Part shown: piece by piece, positions 29,498 to 37,315 of the stretch | Layout: every line of letters starts with the position of its first letter | Numbering within the stretch: position 1 is the stretch's first letter | Assembly (NCBI RefSeq): GCF_003675875.1 | Contig: NZ_RCDI01000002.1 | Span: forward strand, 1-64,000 | Source of the DNA: Halostella limicola | GTDB taxonomy: Archaea > Halobacteriota > Halobacteria > Halobacteriales > Natronoarchaeaceae | Length of the DNA: 64,000 bases | Reading direction: 5' to 3' | Notes under the pieces: model-generated | Databases searched by the model: none | Told to the model about the DNA's origin: nothing | Seen by the model: the letters and a program-made list of their open reading frames with translations, nothing else | Position numbers and translations under genes: made by a program

Positions 29498-29672
29498 TGC
29501 CGGTGATTAGGACGGACCGGCGTTAAAGGGCGTGATCCGCGCGCGAGTGGATCGGGGCCGGCGCGTCGGGGTCGTCACACCTGTCGGCGGTCGGGAGGGT
29601 TACGAGTAATAGTGTGTTTATGTGGAATTTACGGATCGTCCGTACCTAATGAGTTTGGCGCGAAGTTCATCC

Positions 29673-29689
29673 CCCTTAGGGAGTAAGGG
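29673..29689. promoter_or_regulatory. Palindrome just before the start codon of the DUF7344/TrmB-like gene
   Basis: A perfect inverted repeat, ccctta-gggag-taaggg, occupies 29673-29689 and ends six bases before the ATG at 29696. It may extend weakly outward (catc...gatg). Its place between the TATA-like tttatg (about 29618-29623) and the start codon suits an operator for autoregulation by the encoded DNA-binding protein; an RNA hairpin hiding the start is an alternative. Confidence 0.5.
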
Positions 29690-29695
29690 AGATGT

Positions 29696-30877
29696 ATGCA
29701 AAGTAAGCTCCTCCAAGAGCCCGAGTCCGACGGGAATTCTATCATTAACGCGGTGACTCACGGCCGGCGGCGGCGGACGCTCGAACTCCTCCGCGAGTGC
29801 GGCGGAGCCCTCGACGCGGAGGGGCTCGCGACGCACCTCGCGGCTGTGGAGAACGAAAAACGCCTCTTCGAGGTCACCGAAGACGAGTTCCGCGAGACGC
29901 TGGTCGCGCTTCGCCACAACCACCTGCCCGCTCTGGCTGACGCGAACCTGATCGAGCGAGACGAGGAGAGCGGCGCGGTCGCGGTCTCGGACCACCCTGT
30001 CCACGACGACCCGAAGTTGGACCAGATCGTGAGCGTCGAGGCCGACGACTGGGACGCCGTCCTCGAATCCCTCGCCGAGGGTCGGCGGCGAGTCGCCCTG
30101 ACGGTCCTCAGCGCCGCGGACGGTCCCGTCGACCGCGACCGACTCGCCAGAGCGGTCGTCGCCCGCGAGCAGGGCGTCGACGAGATCGAGGTGCCGCCCC
30201 GGGACGCCGAGGACGTCCTGGTGACGCTCCACCACGTCCACCTCCCGATGCTCGACGACGCCGGGCTCGTCGAGTACGACCGCGACGCCGACGAGGTCGC
30301 CTACGCCGGCCATCCCGACCTGGACGAGGAGTGGCTGCTGTTCGAGACGGGCGAGACGCCGCGGCCGATACTCGCCGACGCCGAGCGGTCCGACGACGTC
30401 TGGACCGTGCACGGGACGGAAGACGTCGTCGCGCGTGCGCACACGCTGTTCGACCGGGCCGACGACGAGCTGTTCATCATGGCGACGACCACCGGCCTCA
30501 TCCAGGAGGGATGCATCCGCCGCCTGCAGGCGGCGCTCGACCGCGGCGTCGACGTCTACGTCGGTTCGCAGACCCCCGAGGTGCGCGACCTCGTCCGCGA
30601 GCGACTCCCCGAGGCCGTCATCTGGGAGCCGCAGATGGACTGGCTGAACATGGCCCCGAGCGAGCGGCGGGTGGGGCGACTCGTCTTCGCCGACCGCGAG
30701 GCGATCATGCTCGGGACGCTCGGCGACGAGATCGAGACGGGCGTCTACGAGGAGACGGCCCTCACCGGCGCGGGGACGGACAACGGCGTCGTCATGCTGG
30801 TGCGGGAACTGCTCGGCTCCCGCCTCGACCACCTCGACGCCCAGAGCGAGGACTTCCGCTCGCAGCTTCCGCTGTAA
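29696..30877 (+). CDS. Multi-domain regulator: two DUF7344-type winged helices plus TrmB/PLD-like domain
   Basis: A 393-residue protein in three parts. Residues 15-100 and 115-205 are two related winged-helix-like modules (HGRRRRTLELLREC..., then EGRRRVALTVLSAADGPVD..., each with a conserved LxxxHLPxLxDAxLxE strand). Residues 230-390 resemble the effector part of TrmB-type regulators, itself related to a phospholipase D fold (ADDELFIMATTTGLIQEG, RLQAALDRGVDVYVGSQTPE). No PLD catalytic HKD motif is visible. It probably binds DNA and a small molecule. The palindrome before its start suggests self-regulation. Confidence 0.75.
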   Translation: MQSKLLQEPESDGNSIINAVTHGRRRRTLELLRECGGALDAEGLATHLAAVENEKRLFEVTEDEFRETLVALRHNHLPALADANLIERDEESGAVAVSDHPVHDDPKLDQIVSVEADDWDAVLESLAEGRRRVALTVLSAADGPVDRDRLARAVVAREQGVDEIEVPPRDAEDVLVTLHHVHLPMLDDAGLVEYDRDADEVAYAGHPDLDEEWLLFETGETPRPILADAERSDDVWTVHGTEDVVARAHTLFDRADDELFIMATTTGLIQEGCIRRLQAALDRGVDVYVGSQTPEVRDLVRERLPEAVIWEPQMDWLNMAPSERRVGRLVFADREAIMLGTLGDEIETGVYEETALTGAGTDNGVVMLVRELLGSRLDHLDAQSEDFRSQLPL

Positions 30878-30927
30878 GCGCGACGTTGAGTGACGCCGCC
30901 GTAAGCGCGACGTTCGGCGACGCTTCG
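30874..30927. repeat. 27-base tandem duplication at the gene end
   Basis: The sequence starting gtaagcgcgacgtt at 30874 is repeated from 30901, a period of 27 bases with a few mismatches. The first unit contains the TAA stop codon of the regulator gene. Confidence 0.6.
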
Positions 30928-31021
30928 ACTCTCTCTATTCCTGTGATCGCGTCCGCGAGACGCCTCGCCGGGCGCGGCGGTCCCGGTGGACTTAACGCCC
31001 GCGCGCTCCAACTCCGTCTCG

Positions 31022-31813
31022 ATGAGCGAAACCTCGGACGACGGCACCGGCGAGCAGCCGCCCGACGCCGCGGGCGAAGAGTCCGAGGACGTCGAAACGC
31101 TGCGCCAGAGGGTCGAGGAGAAGTACGACTTCGACGACTTCGGTCCCGAGCAGATGGCGGAGATGACCGCCGAGGAGTGGGACGCCGCCTTCGACGACGA
31201 CACGTGGATCACGGGCCGGGACCTGCTCGACCGCGTCGAGGCCGACCTCGCGAACCAGATCGCGGACCGGCAGGTGTTCGCCGTCTTGGAGCGGATCCGA
31301 CGGGACGGCGAGATGCGCCTGCTCGCGTACTCCGACGAGGGGTACGCCATGGTGTACCCCGACGGTACCGTCGAGGGGTTCGGCACCGTGATGCGCGACG
31401 TGAAGCCGACGGTGGCGCTGTGCTCGATGGAGTCGTACGACCCCCCGGCCCCGCCGGAGGGGGACGTGTTCCTCCCCGACCCCGAGTCCGTCCCCGAGGG
31501 GAGCGGCGAACTCGGCAACCTGATGCTGCAGGCCATCGCGGCCATCCAGGTCCTCGCCGGCCTCGTGCTGCTCGGGGCGTGGCTGTTCGCCGACGTCAGC
31601 GGCATCGCGGCCGTCGTCGCCGCCGGGTTCATCGTCATCGGTCTCGTGTTGTTCGTGACGGTCGCCAACGCGCGCCTGTCAGACAAGTTCCGCGCGGAGG
31701 AGTACCGCGACCGCCTCCGGGCCACCGGGCTGGAGGCCGGGGAGCGGCCGGATTTCCTCCCGCTGGAAGGAGACGACGACGGTGACGCCGCGGAGCGATC
31801 CGCGGACCCCTAA
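31022..31813 (+). CDS. DUF7319-like protein, cytochrome b cluster
   Basis: A 263-residue protein with an acidic N-terminal cytoplasmic part (about 1-160, including EEWDAAFDDDTWITGRDLLDR) and two transmembrane helices (about 172-195 and 200-222), then a charged tail. The name DUF7319 is from memory of haloarchaeal halocyanin/cytochrome b loci and should be checked. It is the first gene of the respiratory cluster, with its own start at ATG 31022. No cofactor motif is present, so it may assist assembly. Confidence 0.7.
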   Translation: MSETSDDGTGEQPPDAAGEESEDVETLRQRVEEKYDFDDFGPEQMAEMTAEEWDAAFDDDTWITGRDLLDRVEADLANQIADRQVFAVLERIRRDGEMRLLAYSDEGYAMVYPDGTVEGFGTVMRDVKPTVALCSMESYDPPAPPEGDVFLPDPESVPEGSGELGNLMLQAIAAIQVLAGLVLLGAWLFADVSGIAAVVAAGFIVIGLVLFVTVANARLSDKFRAEEYRDRLRATGLEAGERPDFLPLEGDDDGDAAERSADP

Positions 31814-31875
31814 ACCACCGCGGGACACCTTCTCGCGGTCGAACCGGTAGCCTGCGGCGTGGTCGGCATCGGTGG

Positions 31876-31883
31876 CTTTAAGC
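31876..31883 (+). promoter_or_regulatory. TATA-like element before the halocyanin operon
   Basis: The sequence ctttaagc lies 26-33 bases before the ATG at 31909, the right distance for a leaderless transcript beginning the halocyanin-Rieske-cytochrome b operon. Confidence 0.55.
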
Positions 31884-31908
31884 GAACACAATCCTCAGTT
31901 CCACGTGT

Positions 31909-32565
31909 ATGAACAGGCGGGACTTTCTGAAGACGGCCAGCGGCGTGACGGGAACCGCCGCCGTCGCCGGCGCGGCGCCTCCGGCCGTCGCCCAGGAGGA
32001 CGACGGGAACGAGACGTCCTCCGGCAACGAAACTGTCGGCAACGAGTCCGGAGGGAACGAGACCGACGGCAACGAGACCGGCGGTGGCGGCGGCGGGGGC
32101 GGCACGAAGACGGTCGCAGTCGTCGACAACGAGTTCCAACCGGCCGAAGTGTACGTAAAGCCCGGGACGACCGTCGTGTGGGAGTGGGAGGGCGACGGGC
32201 ACAACGTCGTCGTCGACAGCCAGCCCGACGACGCGAACTGGGAGGGCCACGAACCCATCGAGAACTCCGGGTTCACCTACGAACACACCTTCGAGACGAC
32301 CGGCGAGTACGCCTACTACTGCTCCCCCCACCAGTCCCTCGGCATGGAAGGCACCGTGATCGTCAACGAGCAGGGTCAGGACCCGTCCGCCGGCGGAGGC
32401 GGCGGGGGCGGCGGCGAGGTCGACATCCACCAACTCGGCGTCCCCATCCAGGCGCACTTCGTCGGGCTCGCGACGATCCTGATGATCCTCGTCTCGCTGG
32501 TGTTCACGTTCTACGTGCTGAAATACGGCGAATCGCCCAACGCGAGCAGCCCCAACAGGAAGTAA
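31909..32565 (+). CDS. Membrane-anchored halocyanin, copy 1
   Basis: A 218-residue blue copper protein. A Tat signal (NRRDFLKTASG) is followed by an Asn/Glu/Gly-rich linker, the plastocyanin-type domain (about 65-165) with copper ligands His in GDGHNVV and Cys, His, Met in YYCSPHQSLGMEG, a Gly-rich spacer and one C-terminal transmembrane helix. It should sit outside the membrane and take electrons from the Rieske/cytochrome b complex encoded directly after it (4-base gap). A paralogue lies at 40314-40907 with nearly identical copper-domain DNA. Confidence 0.93.
   Translation: MNRRDFLKTASGVTGTAAVAGAAPPAVAQEDDGNETSSGNETVGNESGGNETDGNETGGGGGGGGTKTVAVVDNEFQPAEVYVKPGTTVVWEWEGDGHNVVVDSQPDDANWEGHEPIENSGFTYEHTFETTGEYAYYCSPHQSLGMEGTVIVNEQGQDPSAGGGGGGGGEVDIHQLGVPIQAHFVGLATILMILVSLVFTFYVLKYGESPNASSPNRK
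32200..32282. repeat. 83-base patch identical to 40578-40660 in the second halocyanin gene
   Basis: The two halocyanin genes share an exact run of 83 bases covering HNVVVDSQPDDANWEGHEPI and beyond, with high similarity on both sides, while their leaders and tails differ. Third codon positions are also identical. Confidence 0.8.
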
Positions 32566-32568
32566 ACC

Positions 32569-32955
32569 ATGTCATCAGAAGGAAGCACGTACGGCGATAT
32601 TCACCGCTACGAACCGGCTCGCGAGAGCACTGCGGCCGCGATAGCTATCGTGTTGCTGACGGTCATCGAGATCGTGTTCGTCGGCCTCTTCACCTACGGC
32701 CTGGTCAACGGCTGGGGGTACGTCGAGACCGGGAACATGTTCCTCGGCTTCACCCTCGCCGTCATCTTCGTCGACCTGGCGTTCATCCTCGCGCTGTACC
32801 GCAAGGAGTTCCTGCCCGACGTGATGATCGTGAAGAAGCGACGGCGCAAGTGGGAGGACCTCTACGTCCGCGAGGAGGACGCCGACGGACGCGAACTCGG
32901 AGGTAACGCCTGGGAACACGTGAAACGAGCAGTCTACCCGTACTACAAGAAATAA
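32569..32955 (+). CDS. DUF7318-like membrane subunit
   Basis: A 128-residue protein with two transmembrane helices (about 20-45 and 53-75) followed by a basic stretch (KKRRRKWEDLYVREED). It lies between the halocyanin and Rieske genes with gaps of 3 bases each side, so it is very likely part of the same complex or its assembly. No cofactor motif is visible. The DUF7318 name is from memory. Confidence 0.8.
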   Translation: MSSEGSTYGDIHRYEPARESTAAAIAIVLLTVIEIVFVGLFTYGLVNGWGYVETGNMFLGFTLAVIFVDLAFILALYRKEFLPDVMIVKKRRRKWEDLYVREEDADGRELGGNAWEHVKRAVYPYYKK

Positions 32956-32958
32956 ACA

Positions 32959-33819
32959 ATGCCAGAAGACGAAGACAAGTATCCGGTCGAATCCGACCGC
33001 CGTCGTTTCGTGAAAGGCGTCGTGGGAAGCGCGGCGCTCGCCGGCGTCGGCACCGCCACCGCAGGCGCGATCGACTCCGCCACCGAGCAAAGCGGTGCCG
33101 GCGGCGGCTCGACGAAGGCGATGGCGATCGAGAACACCGACGGCCCCGCGCCGCGCGGGATGCCGCAGATCCCCGTCGAGGTCGAGAACGGGGAGCTGAA
33201 AGGCGTCTGGCCGGAAGTCAAAGAGATAGAGGTGCAGGGCCAGACACAGATCATCGCCGAGACGGACAACTTCAAAGACACCGGCCGCAGCTACTCGAAC
33301 CGCTGGTTCCAGTACTGCGGGATCCAGTCCTACGCCGGGCTGGACCCCGAGGCCGACATGGACAACTTCTTCCGGTACTCCCCGTCCCCGCCCCCGTCGT
33401 ACGGGTGGCAGGGCGAGGAGACCTCCGGCGGTGACATCGTCCAGGTCAGCGACTTCCAGGACTACGAGAGCTGGGGGAACGACATCGGGCAGGGTGGCCT
33501 CGGGAAGCCGGCGGCGGCCACGTGGCGGTCGCAGGGCGACGACGTCGACACGATACCGGTTATCGTCGTTCGGAGCCCGATCATCGAGGAGATGGCGCAG
33601 GACGACGAGTGGCTGGCCGCCTCGACGGACCAGGGCTTCATGGCCTGGCTGAACAAGTGCACGCACTTCTGCTGTGTCCCCGGCTGGAAGGCCTCGGAGG
33701 GCGCGGCGAAGTTCAACGCGGAAGACGACGTGTACTGCCAGTGCCACCAGTCGGTCTACGACCCGTTCAGCATCGTCGAGACGACGTTCACGGCACTCCC
33801 GCGTCCGGAGGACAACTAG
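32959..33819 (+). CDS. Rieske iron-sulfur protein
   Basis: A 286-residue protein with the [2Fe-2S] Rieske motifs CTHFCC and CQCHQS near the C-terminus. The N-terminus has a Tat-type signal (DRRRFVKGVVG) that probably stays as an anchor. About 130 residues separate the anchor from the cluster-binding fold, more than in simple Rieske proteins, and include FPGW-free but Tyr/Trp-rich segments (NRWFQYCGIQSYAG). It accepts electrons from quinol at cytochrome b and passes them, presumably, to halocyanin. Cytochrome b starts two bases after its stop codon. Confidence 0.93.
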   Translation: MPEDEDKYPVESDRRRFVKGVVGSAALAGVGTATAGAIDSATEQSGAGGGSTKAMAIENTDGPAPRGMPQIPVEVENGELKGVWPEVKEIEVQGQTQIIAETDNFKDTGRSYSNRWFQYCGIQSYAGLDPEADMDNFFRYSPSPPPSYGWQGEETSGGDIVQVSDFQDYESWGNDIGQGGLGKPAAATWRSQGDDVDTIPVIVVRSPIIEEMAQDDEWLAASTDQGFMAWLNKCTHFCCVPGWKASEGAAKFNAEDDVYCQCHQSVYDPFSIVETTFTALPRPEDN

Positions 33820-33820
33820 C

Positions 33821-34615
33821 ATGAGTCTTGAGAAGAAAGACGAACACGACCACAGAGCCTGGATGGAGGAGCGGGACCTGACGCCCGTCGAGAAGACGTT
33901 CCTCGTGTCGCTGATGTGGCTCGACCAGCGGTTCCGCATCGTCGACTACCTCGAACTGCTGGAGAACCTGTACTACAAGTCGAACCTCCAGATGCCGAAG
34001 AGCCACACGGAGCAGTACAACCTCGACAACAAGTTCTGGTACTGGTACCCGCTGTACTCGCTCGGGTTCTTCTCGACGATCGCGTACGTCGTCGCCGCAG
34101 TGAGCGGGGCGTTGCTGGGCTTTTACTACTCCCCGGCGACGGCCGGCGAGACCGCCGCGGCGTACGAGCAAGTCGTCTACATCATGACCGACCTGAACTT
34201 CGGGTACATGCTCCGGAGCATCCACCGCTGGTCCGCGCAGGTGATGACGGCGGCGGTGTTCCTGCACATGCTCCGCGTCTACTTCACCGGCGCGTACAAG
34301 GAGCCCCGCGAGCTGAACTGGCTCATCGGCATCGTCCTCATCAGCCTGACGATGGTGTTCGGGTACACGGGCTACCTGCTCCCGTGGAACCAGCTGAGCT
34401 TCTGGGCCGGCCAGATCGGCGTCGAGATGGCGCTGTCGGTCCCGCTCATTGGCGAGTGGGCCGCGCAGTTGCTGTTCGGCGGCTTCACGCTCGGGCAGCC
34501 AACGTTGCAACGGATGTACATCTTGCACGTGTTCTTCCTGCCCTTCGTCGTGACCGCACTGATCGCCATCCACATCGGCATCGTCTGGATGCAGGGCATC
34601 GCGGAACCCCACTAA
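33821..34615 (+). CDS. Cytochrome b, N-terminal part (b6-like)
   Basis: A 264-residue membrane protein carrying the two b haems of a split cytochrome b. The ligands are visible as two His pairs: SIHRWSAQ...FLHMLR with 13 residues between, and YILHVFFLP...AIHIGIVW with 14 residues between. The 13/14 spacing is that of cytochrome b6 rather than mitochondrial cytochrome b. About 85 soluble N-terminal residues precede the first helix. The ATG at 33821 follows the Rieske stop codon. Confidence 0.94.
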   Translation: MSLEKKDEHDHRAWMEERDLTPVEKTFLVSLMWLDQRFRIVDYLELLENLYYKSNLQMPKSHTEQYNLDNKFWYWYPLYSLGFFSTIAYVVAAVSGALLGFYYSPATAGETAAAYEQVVYIMTDLNFGYMLRSIHRWSAQVMTAAVFLHMLRVYFTGAYKEPRELNWLIGIVLISLTMVFGYTGYLLPWNQLSFWAGQIGVEMALSVPLIGEWAAQLLFGGFTLGQPTLQRMYILHVFFLPFVVTALIAIHIGIVWMQGIAEPH

Positions 34616-34619
34616 CACA

Positions 34620-35387
34620 ATGACCGACGACAACGACACCACCGAGACGCGAACGGACGGCAGCGGGCCGGGCATCGTCGCCCCCGACGACGAGGTGCCG
34701 TCGTGGCGAGAGCGCAAGGAGCGCACGCAGGGCCTGTCCCGCCTCACGTACGAGTACTTCGAGCGCGCGCGCCGCGAGGACCAGGACCTTCGCCAGGAGT
34801 CCAGTTACGTCGAACGCGACGTGCTCGGCTTCCCGACGTGGCCGCACGAACTGATCCGGAATCTGGCGCTGACGAGCTTCTTCGTCGGCATGATCCTGTT
34901 CCTGTCGGCGACGCTCCCGCCGGAGATGCTGGAGGTCGCCGACCCGAGCACGACGCCGGCGATCATCCTGCCCGACTGGTACCTGTACTGGTCGTTCGGC
35001 CTGCTGAAGCTCGGGCCGCTCAACCCTGAGCTGTCGCTGCTCGGCGGCCAGAAGATGATGGCCGACCGCACATACGGCGTCGTCGCCAACATCGTCGTGG
35101 TCGGCGCCATCGCGATGGTACCGTTCCTGAACAAGGGAAGCGCGCGGCGTCCCGTCGAGCAGCCCTTCTGGGCGGCCGTCGGCGTGGGCGGCGTCGTCTT
35201 CGCGCTGACCATCAGCACGCTCGCCGTCAAGAACCTCGTCCCCATCGACTCACACCTGCTGTTCGACCTGACGTTCCTCCTGCCCATCATGGCGGGGACG
35301 ATCAGCTACGCGGTGCTGAAGTCGATGCGCGAGGGGTACATGTTCGACCTCAACCGCCGGTACTACCGGCTTCGCCCGCCGAAGTAA
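34620..35387 (+). CDS. Cytochrome b, C-terminal part (subunit IV-like)
   Basis: A 255-residue protein equivalent to the last helices of cytochrome b. The quinol-oxidation motif PEWY is present as PDWY in ILPDWYLYWSFGLLK, a variant with Asp for Glu. Three to four transmembrane helices follow a charged N-terminal stretch of 75 residues. The gene starts four bases after the b6-like gene, so the two form the split cytochrome b of one complex. Confidence 0.92.
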   Translation: MTDDNDTTETRTDGSGPGIVAPDDEVPSWRERKERTQGLSRLTYEYFERARREDQDLRQESSYVERDVLGFPTWPHELIRNLALTSFFVGMILFLSATLPPEMLEVADPSTTPAIILPDWYLYWSFGLLKLGPLNPELSLLGGQKMMADRTYGVVANIVVVGAIAMVPFLNKGSARRPVEQPFWAAVGVGGVVFALTISTLAVKNLVPIDSHLLFDLTFLLPIMAGTISYAVLKSMREGYMFDLNRRYYRLRPPK

Positions 35388-35400
35388 CCCACTTTTTTCG

Positions 35401-35721
35401 ATGGTTTCGTCCGAATCGAGGGAGTCGGAGGCCGACGACCGCGGGAGCCGCGAGATCGTCGTGCCGATGCGGGTGTACAAGACGGTCACCGTGTTCTCGA
35501 CGCTCCTCGCCATGGTGGGCGCCATCCTCGGGTTCGCGCTCCTTGACTCGGCGACCAACCGGGCGACGGCGGAGCTGTCGGAGGTGAACGTCGCCCTCGC
35601 GGTTGCCGGACTGGCGTCGATACTGCTCGGCGCGGGCGTGTACGCCTTCGCCACGCGGTTCCGAGCGGAAGGAATGGGAAACGCTAAAGACGGCGACGAC
35701 GAAGGATCACACAATGGCTGA
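35401..35721 (+). CDS. DUF7315-like membrane protein
   Basis: A 106-residue protein with an acidic N-terminus and two transmembrane helices (about 28-48 and 60-82). It follows the subunit IV gene by 13 bases, in which a run of six T could weaken transcription. Its end overlaps the next gene by 8 bases. The operon position suggests an accessory subunit of the quinol:halocyanin complex; the DUF number is from memory. Confidence 0.7.
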   Translation: MVSSESRESEADDRGSREIVVPMRVYKTVTVFSTLLAMVGAILGFALLDSATNRATAELSEVNVALAVAGLASILLGAGVYAFATRFRAEGMGNAKDGDDEGSHNG

Positions 35722-35974
35722 CGAATTCGCGAAAGGGCTCGGCATCTTCACGGGCGCGGGACTCGTCTGGATGGTGCTCGCGGGGTGGTACAACACGCCG
35801 TCGTTCGAGGGCCAGCAGCTCACTGCTCCGAACCCTTCGGATCCGGGCACGTACGAGGCGATCGCGATCGCCTTGAAAGACGGCATGTTCTGGTTCGCCG
35901 TTCTCGGCGCGCTGACGTTCTGGGTCGTCATCCCGGCCGCGCGCGAGCTGTACGCCGCCTACGAGGCCGAGTAA
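35714..35974 (+). CDS. DUF7314-like membrane protein
   Basis: An 86-residue protein with two transmembrane helices (about 8-26 and 56-76) joined by a loop containing GWYNTPSFEGQQL. The ATG at 35714 lies inside the end of the previous gene, so translation is probably coupled. No cofactor motif was seen. Confidence 0.75.
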   Translation: MADEFAKGLGIFTGAGLVWMVLAGWYNTPSFEGQQLTAPNPSDPGTYEAIAIALKDGMFWFAVLGALTFWVVIPAARELYAAYEAE

Positions 35975-36058
35975 CGGCGCCATCGGTCCCTCCCGTCGCC
36001 GGCGGTCCGCGACGGGAGATTGGAAAAACACTAATGGGCCAAATACACAGTTTGACGT

Positions 36059-36493
36059 ATGGATCCGTCATCGATGTTCGGCCCCATCGACGCTCTCACC
36101 CAGACGCAGGTGGAGTTTCTCCTCCTGGGGCTGGTGATTCTCAACATGGTCACGCGGATACTGGCACATCGCACGCACGTTCAGCAGGCGGAGGACGGCG
36201 CGGAGGCGATCAGCCGGTACGTGCCCCACGAAGCGGCGAACGTCGTGCTCGTTCTCGCGTCGTTTTACTACCTCACGATCGCCCACCACGGCGGGATGAT
36301 CCTCTCGATGCTCGTGGTCGGAACGGTCATCACGGACTTCTTCGAGTTCGAGGCCCGAAAGGTGGAAGCGCGGCGCGACGAGCCGCTCGACCGGCCGAAA
36401 GCTGCGGTCATCGGCTCGGTCTTCGTTCTCATGTACGCGGCTTACCAGAGCCTGTTTTTCGTCGTGGAGCCGCTCTGGAACGGCATCGTCTGA
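36059..36493 (+). CDS. DUF7313-like membrane protein
   Basis: A 144-residue membrane protein with three helices (about 17-38, 55-85 and 110-135). Conserved-looking histidines occur in LAHRTHVQQAEDG and TIAHHGGM. It follows the cytochrome b cluster by 84 bases and, with the other small proteins, completes the locus. Function unknown; the DUF number is from memory. Confidence 0.72.
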   Translation: MDPSSMFGPIDALTQTQVEFLLLGLVILNMVTRILAHRTHVQQAEDGAEAISRYVPHEAANVVLVLASFYYLTIAHHGGMILSMLVVGTVITDFFEFEARKVEARRDEPLDRPKAAVIGSVFVLMYAAYQSLFFVVEPLWNGIV

Positions 36494-36512
36494 GGCCGCC
36501 GGAACGCCGTTT

Positions 36513-37256
36513 TCAGTAAAGCGATCGACTGTCGTCGACGACCGCCAGCCGCAGGTCGGCGGTGCGCGACACGTCGACGGGCGTGTGATGCGGCACCTGC
36601 CCCTCGTCGCGGCCGTCGACGACCAGCGACACGTCGCCCTCGTTGCGCTCGACCGAGAGCGTCAGGTCCGTCTCGGGGAGCACCCAGTCGTCCGCGTCCG
36701 TGACGAACGGCGCGATGGGCGTCGCGGCGAGGACGGAGGTCGTCGGGTCGAGAACGGGGCCGCCGGCGTCGTTCGCGTACCCCCTGCTTCCGGCCGGCGT
36801 CGCGACGACGACGCCGTCCGCCCGGAACTCGGCCACGCGGCGGTCCGCGGTCCGGACGGCGTACTCCGAGATGCGGGCCGGCTCCGTCGTGACGAGTGTC
36901 ACGTCGAAGGCGGCGCGGACGGCGGTATCGCCGTCGACGGACACGGAGAGGACCGGCCGAACCGCTTCTCGGTACTCGCCCGCGACGGCGTCGGCGACGG
37001 CGTCGTCGACGGCCGCTTGCGGGACGGAGCGGACGCCGCGTCCCGCCTCGACCGGGAGGACGGGGACGTCGACGCCCGCTCGCACGAGGTCGACGAGCGC
37101 GTCCCCGCCGTCGGCGACGGCGAGGTCGACTTCGCTCGTCGATGCGTGTCTGACGGCGTCCTCGCCGACGACGGGCTCGCCGCCGGCGGCCGAGACAGCG
37201 TCGGCGATACGGTCCGCGGTCGCGCCGACGACGGCGACGACGGTCTCAACGGCCAT
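36513..37256 (-). CDS. Divergent NAD kinase-like protein
   Basis: A 247-residue protein with the fold of ATP-NAD kinases. The C-terminal beta part keeps EYAVRTADRRVAEFRADGVVVATPAGSRGYA (in parts: ISEYAVRT, ADGVVVATPAGSRGYA, GGPVLDP), equivalent to the canonical TPTGSTAY...AGGP region. The N-terminal GGDGT motif is reduced to DGGDALVD. The loss of the second motif glycine and the usual Ser-Thr suggests altered nucleotide use or lost activity. It converges on the cytochrome b cluster (19-base gap). Confidence 0.75.
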   Translation of the reverse strand: MAVETVVAVVGATADRIADAVSAAGGEPVVGEDAVRHASTSEVDLAVADGGDALVDLVRAGVDVPVLPVEAGRGVRSVPQAAVDDAVADAVAGEYREAVRPVLSVSVDGDTAVRAAFDVTLVTTEPARISEYAVRTADRRVAEFRADGVVVATPAGSRGYANDAGGPVLDPTTSVLAATPIAPFVTDADDWVLPETDLTLSVERNEGDVSLVVDGRDEGQVPHHTPVDVSRTADLRLAVVDDSRSLY

Positions 37257-37315
37257 AGGATACCCGCACCATACCGGCCGTTGCGTCCCGGAGGGCAAAA
37301 GGCTGCAGGTTTCGG

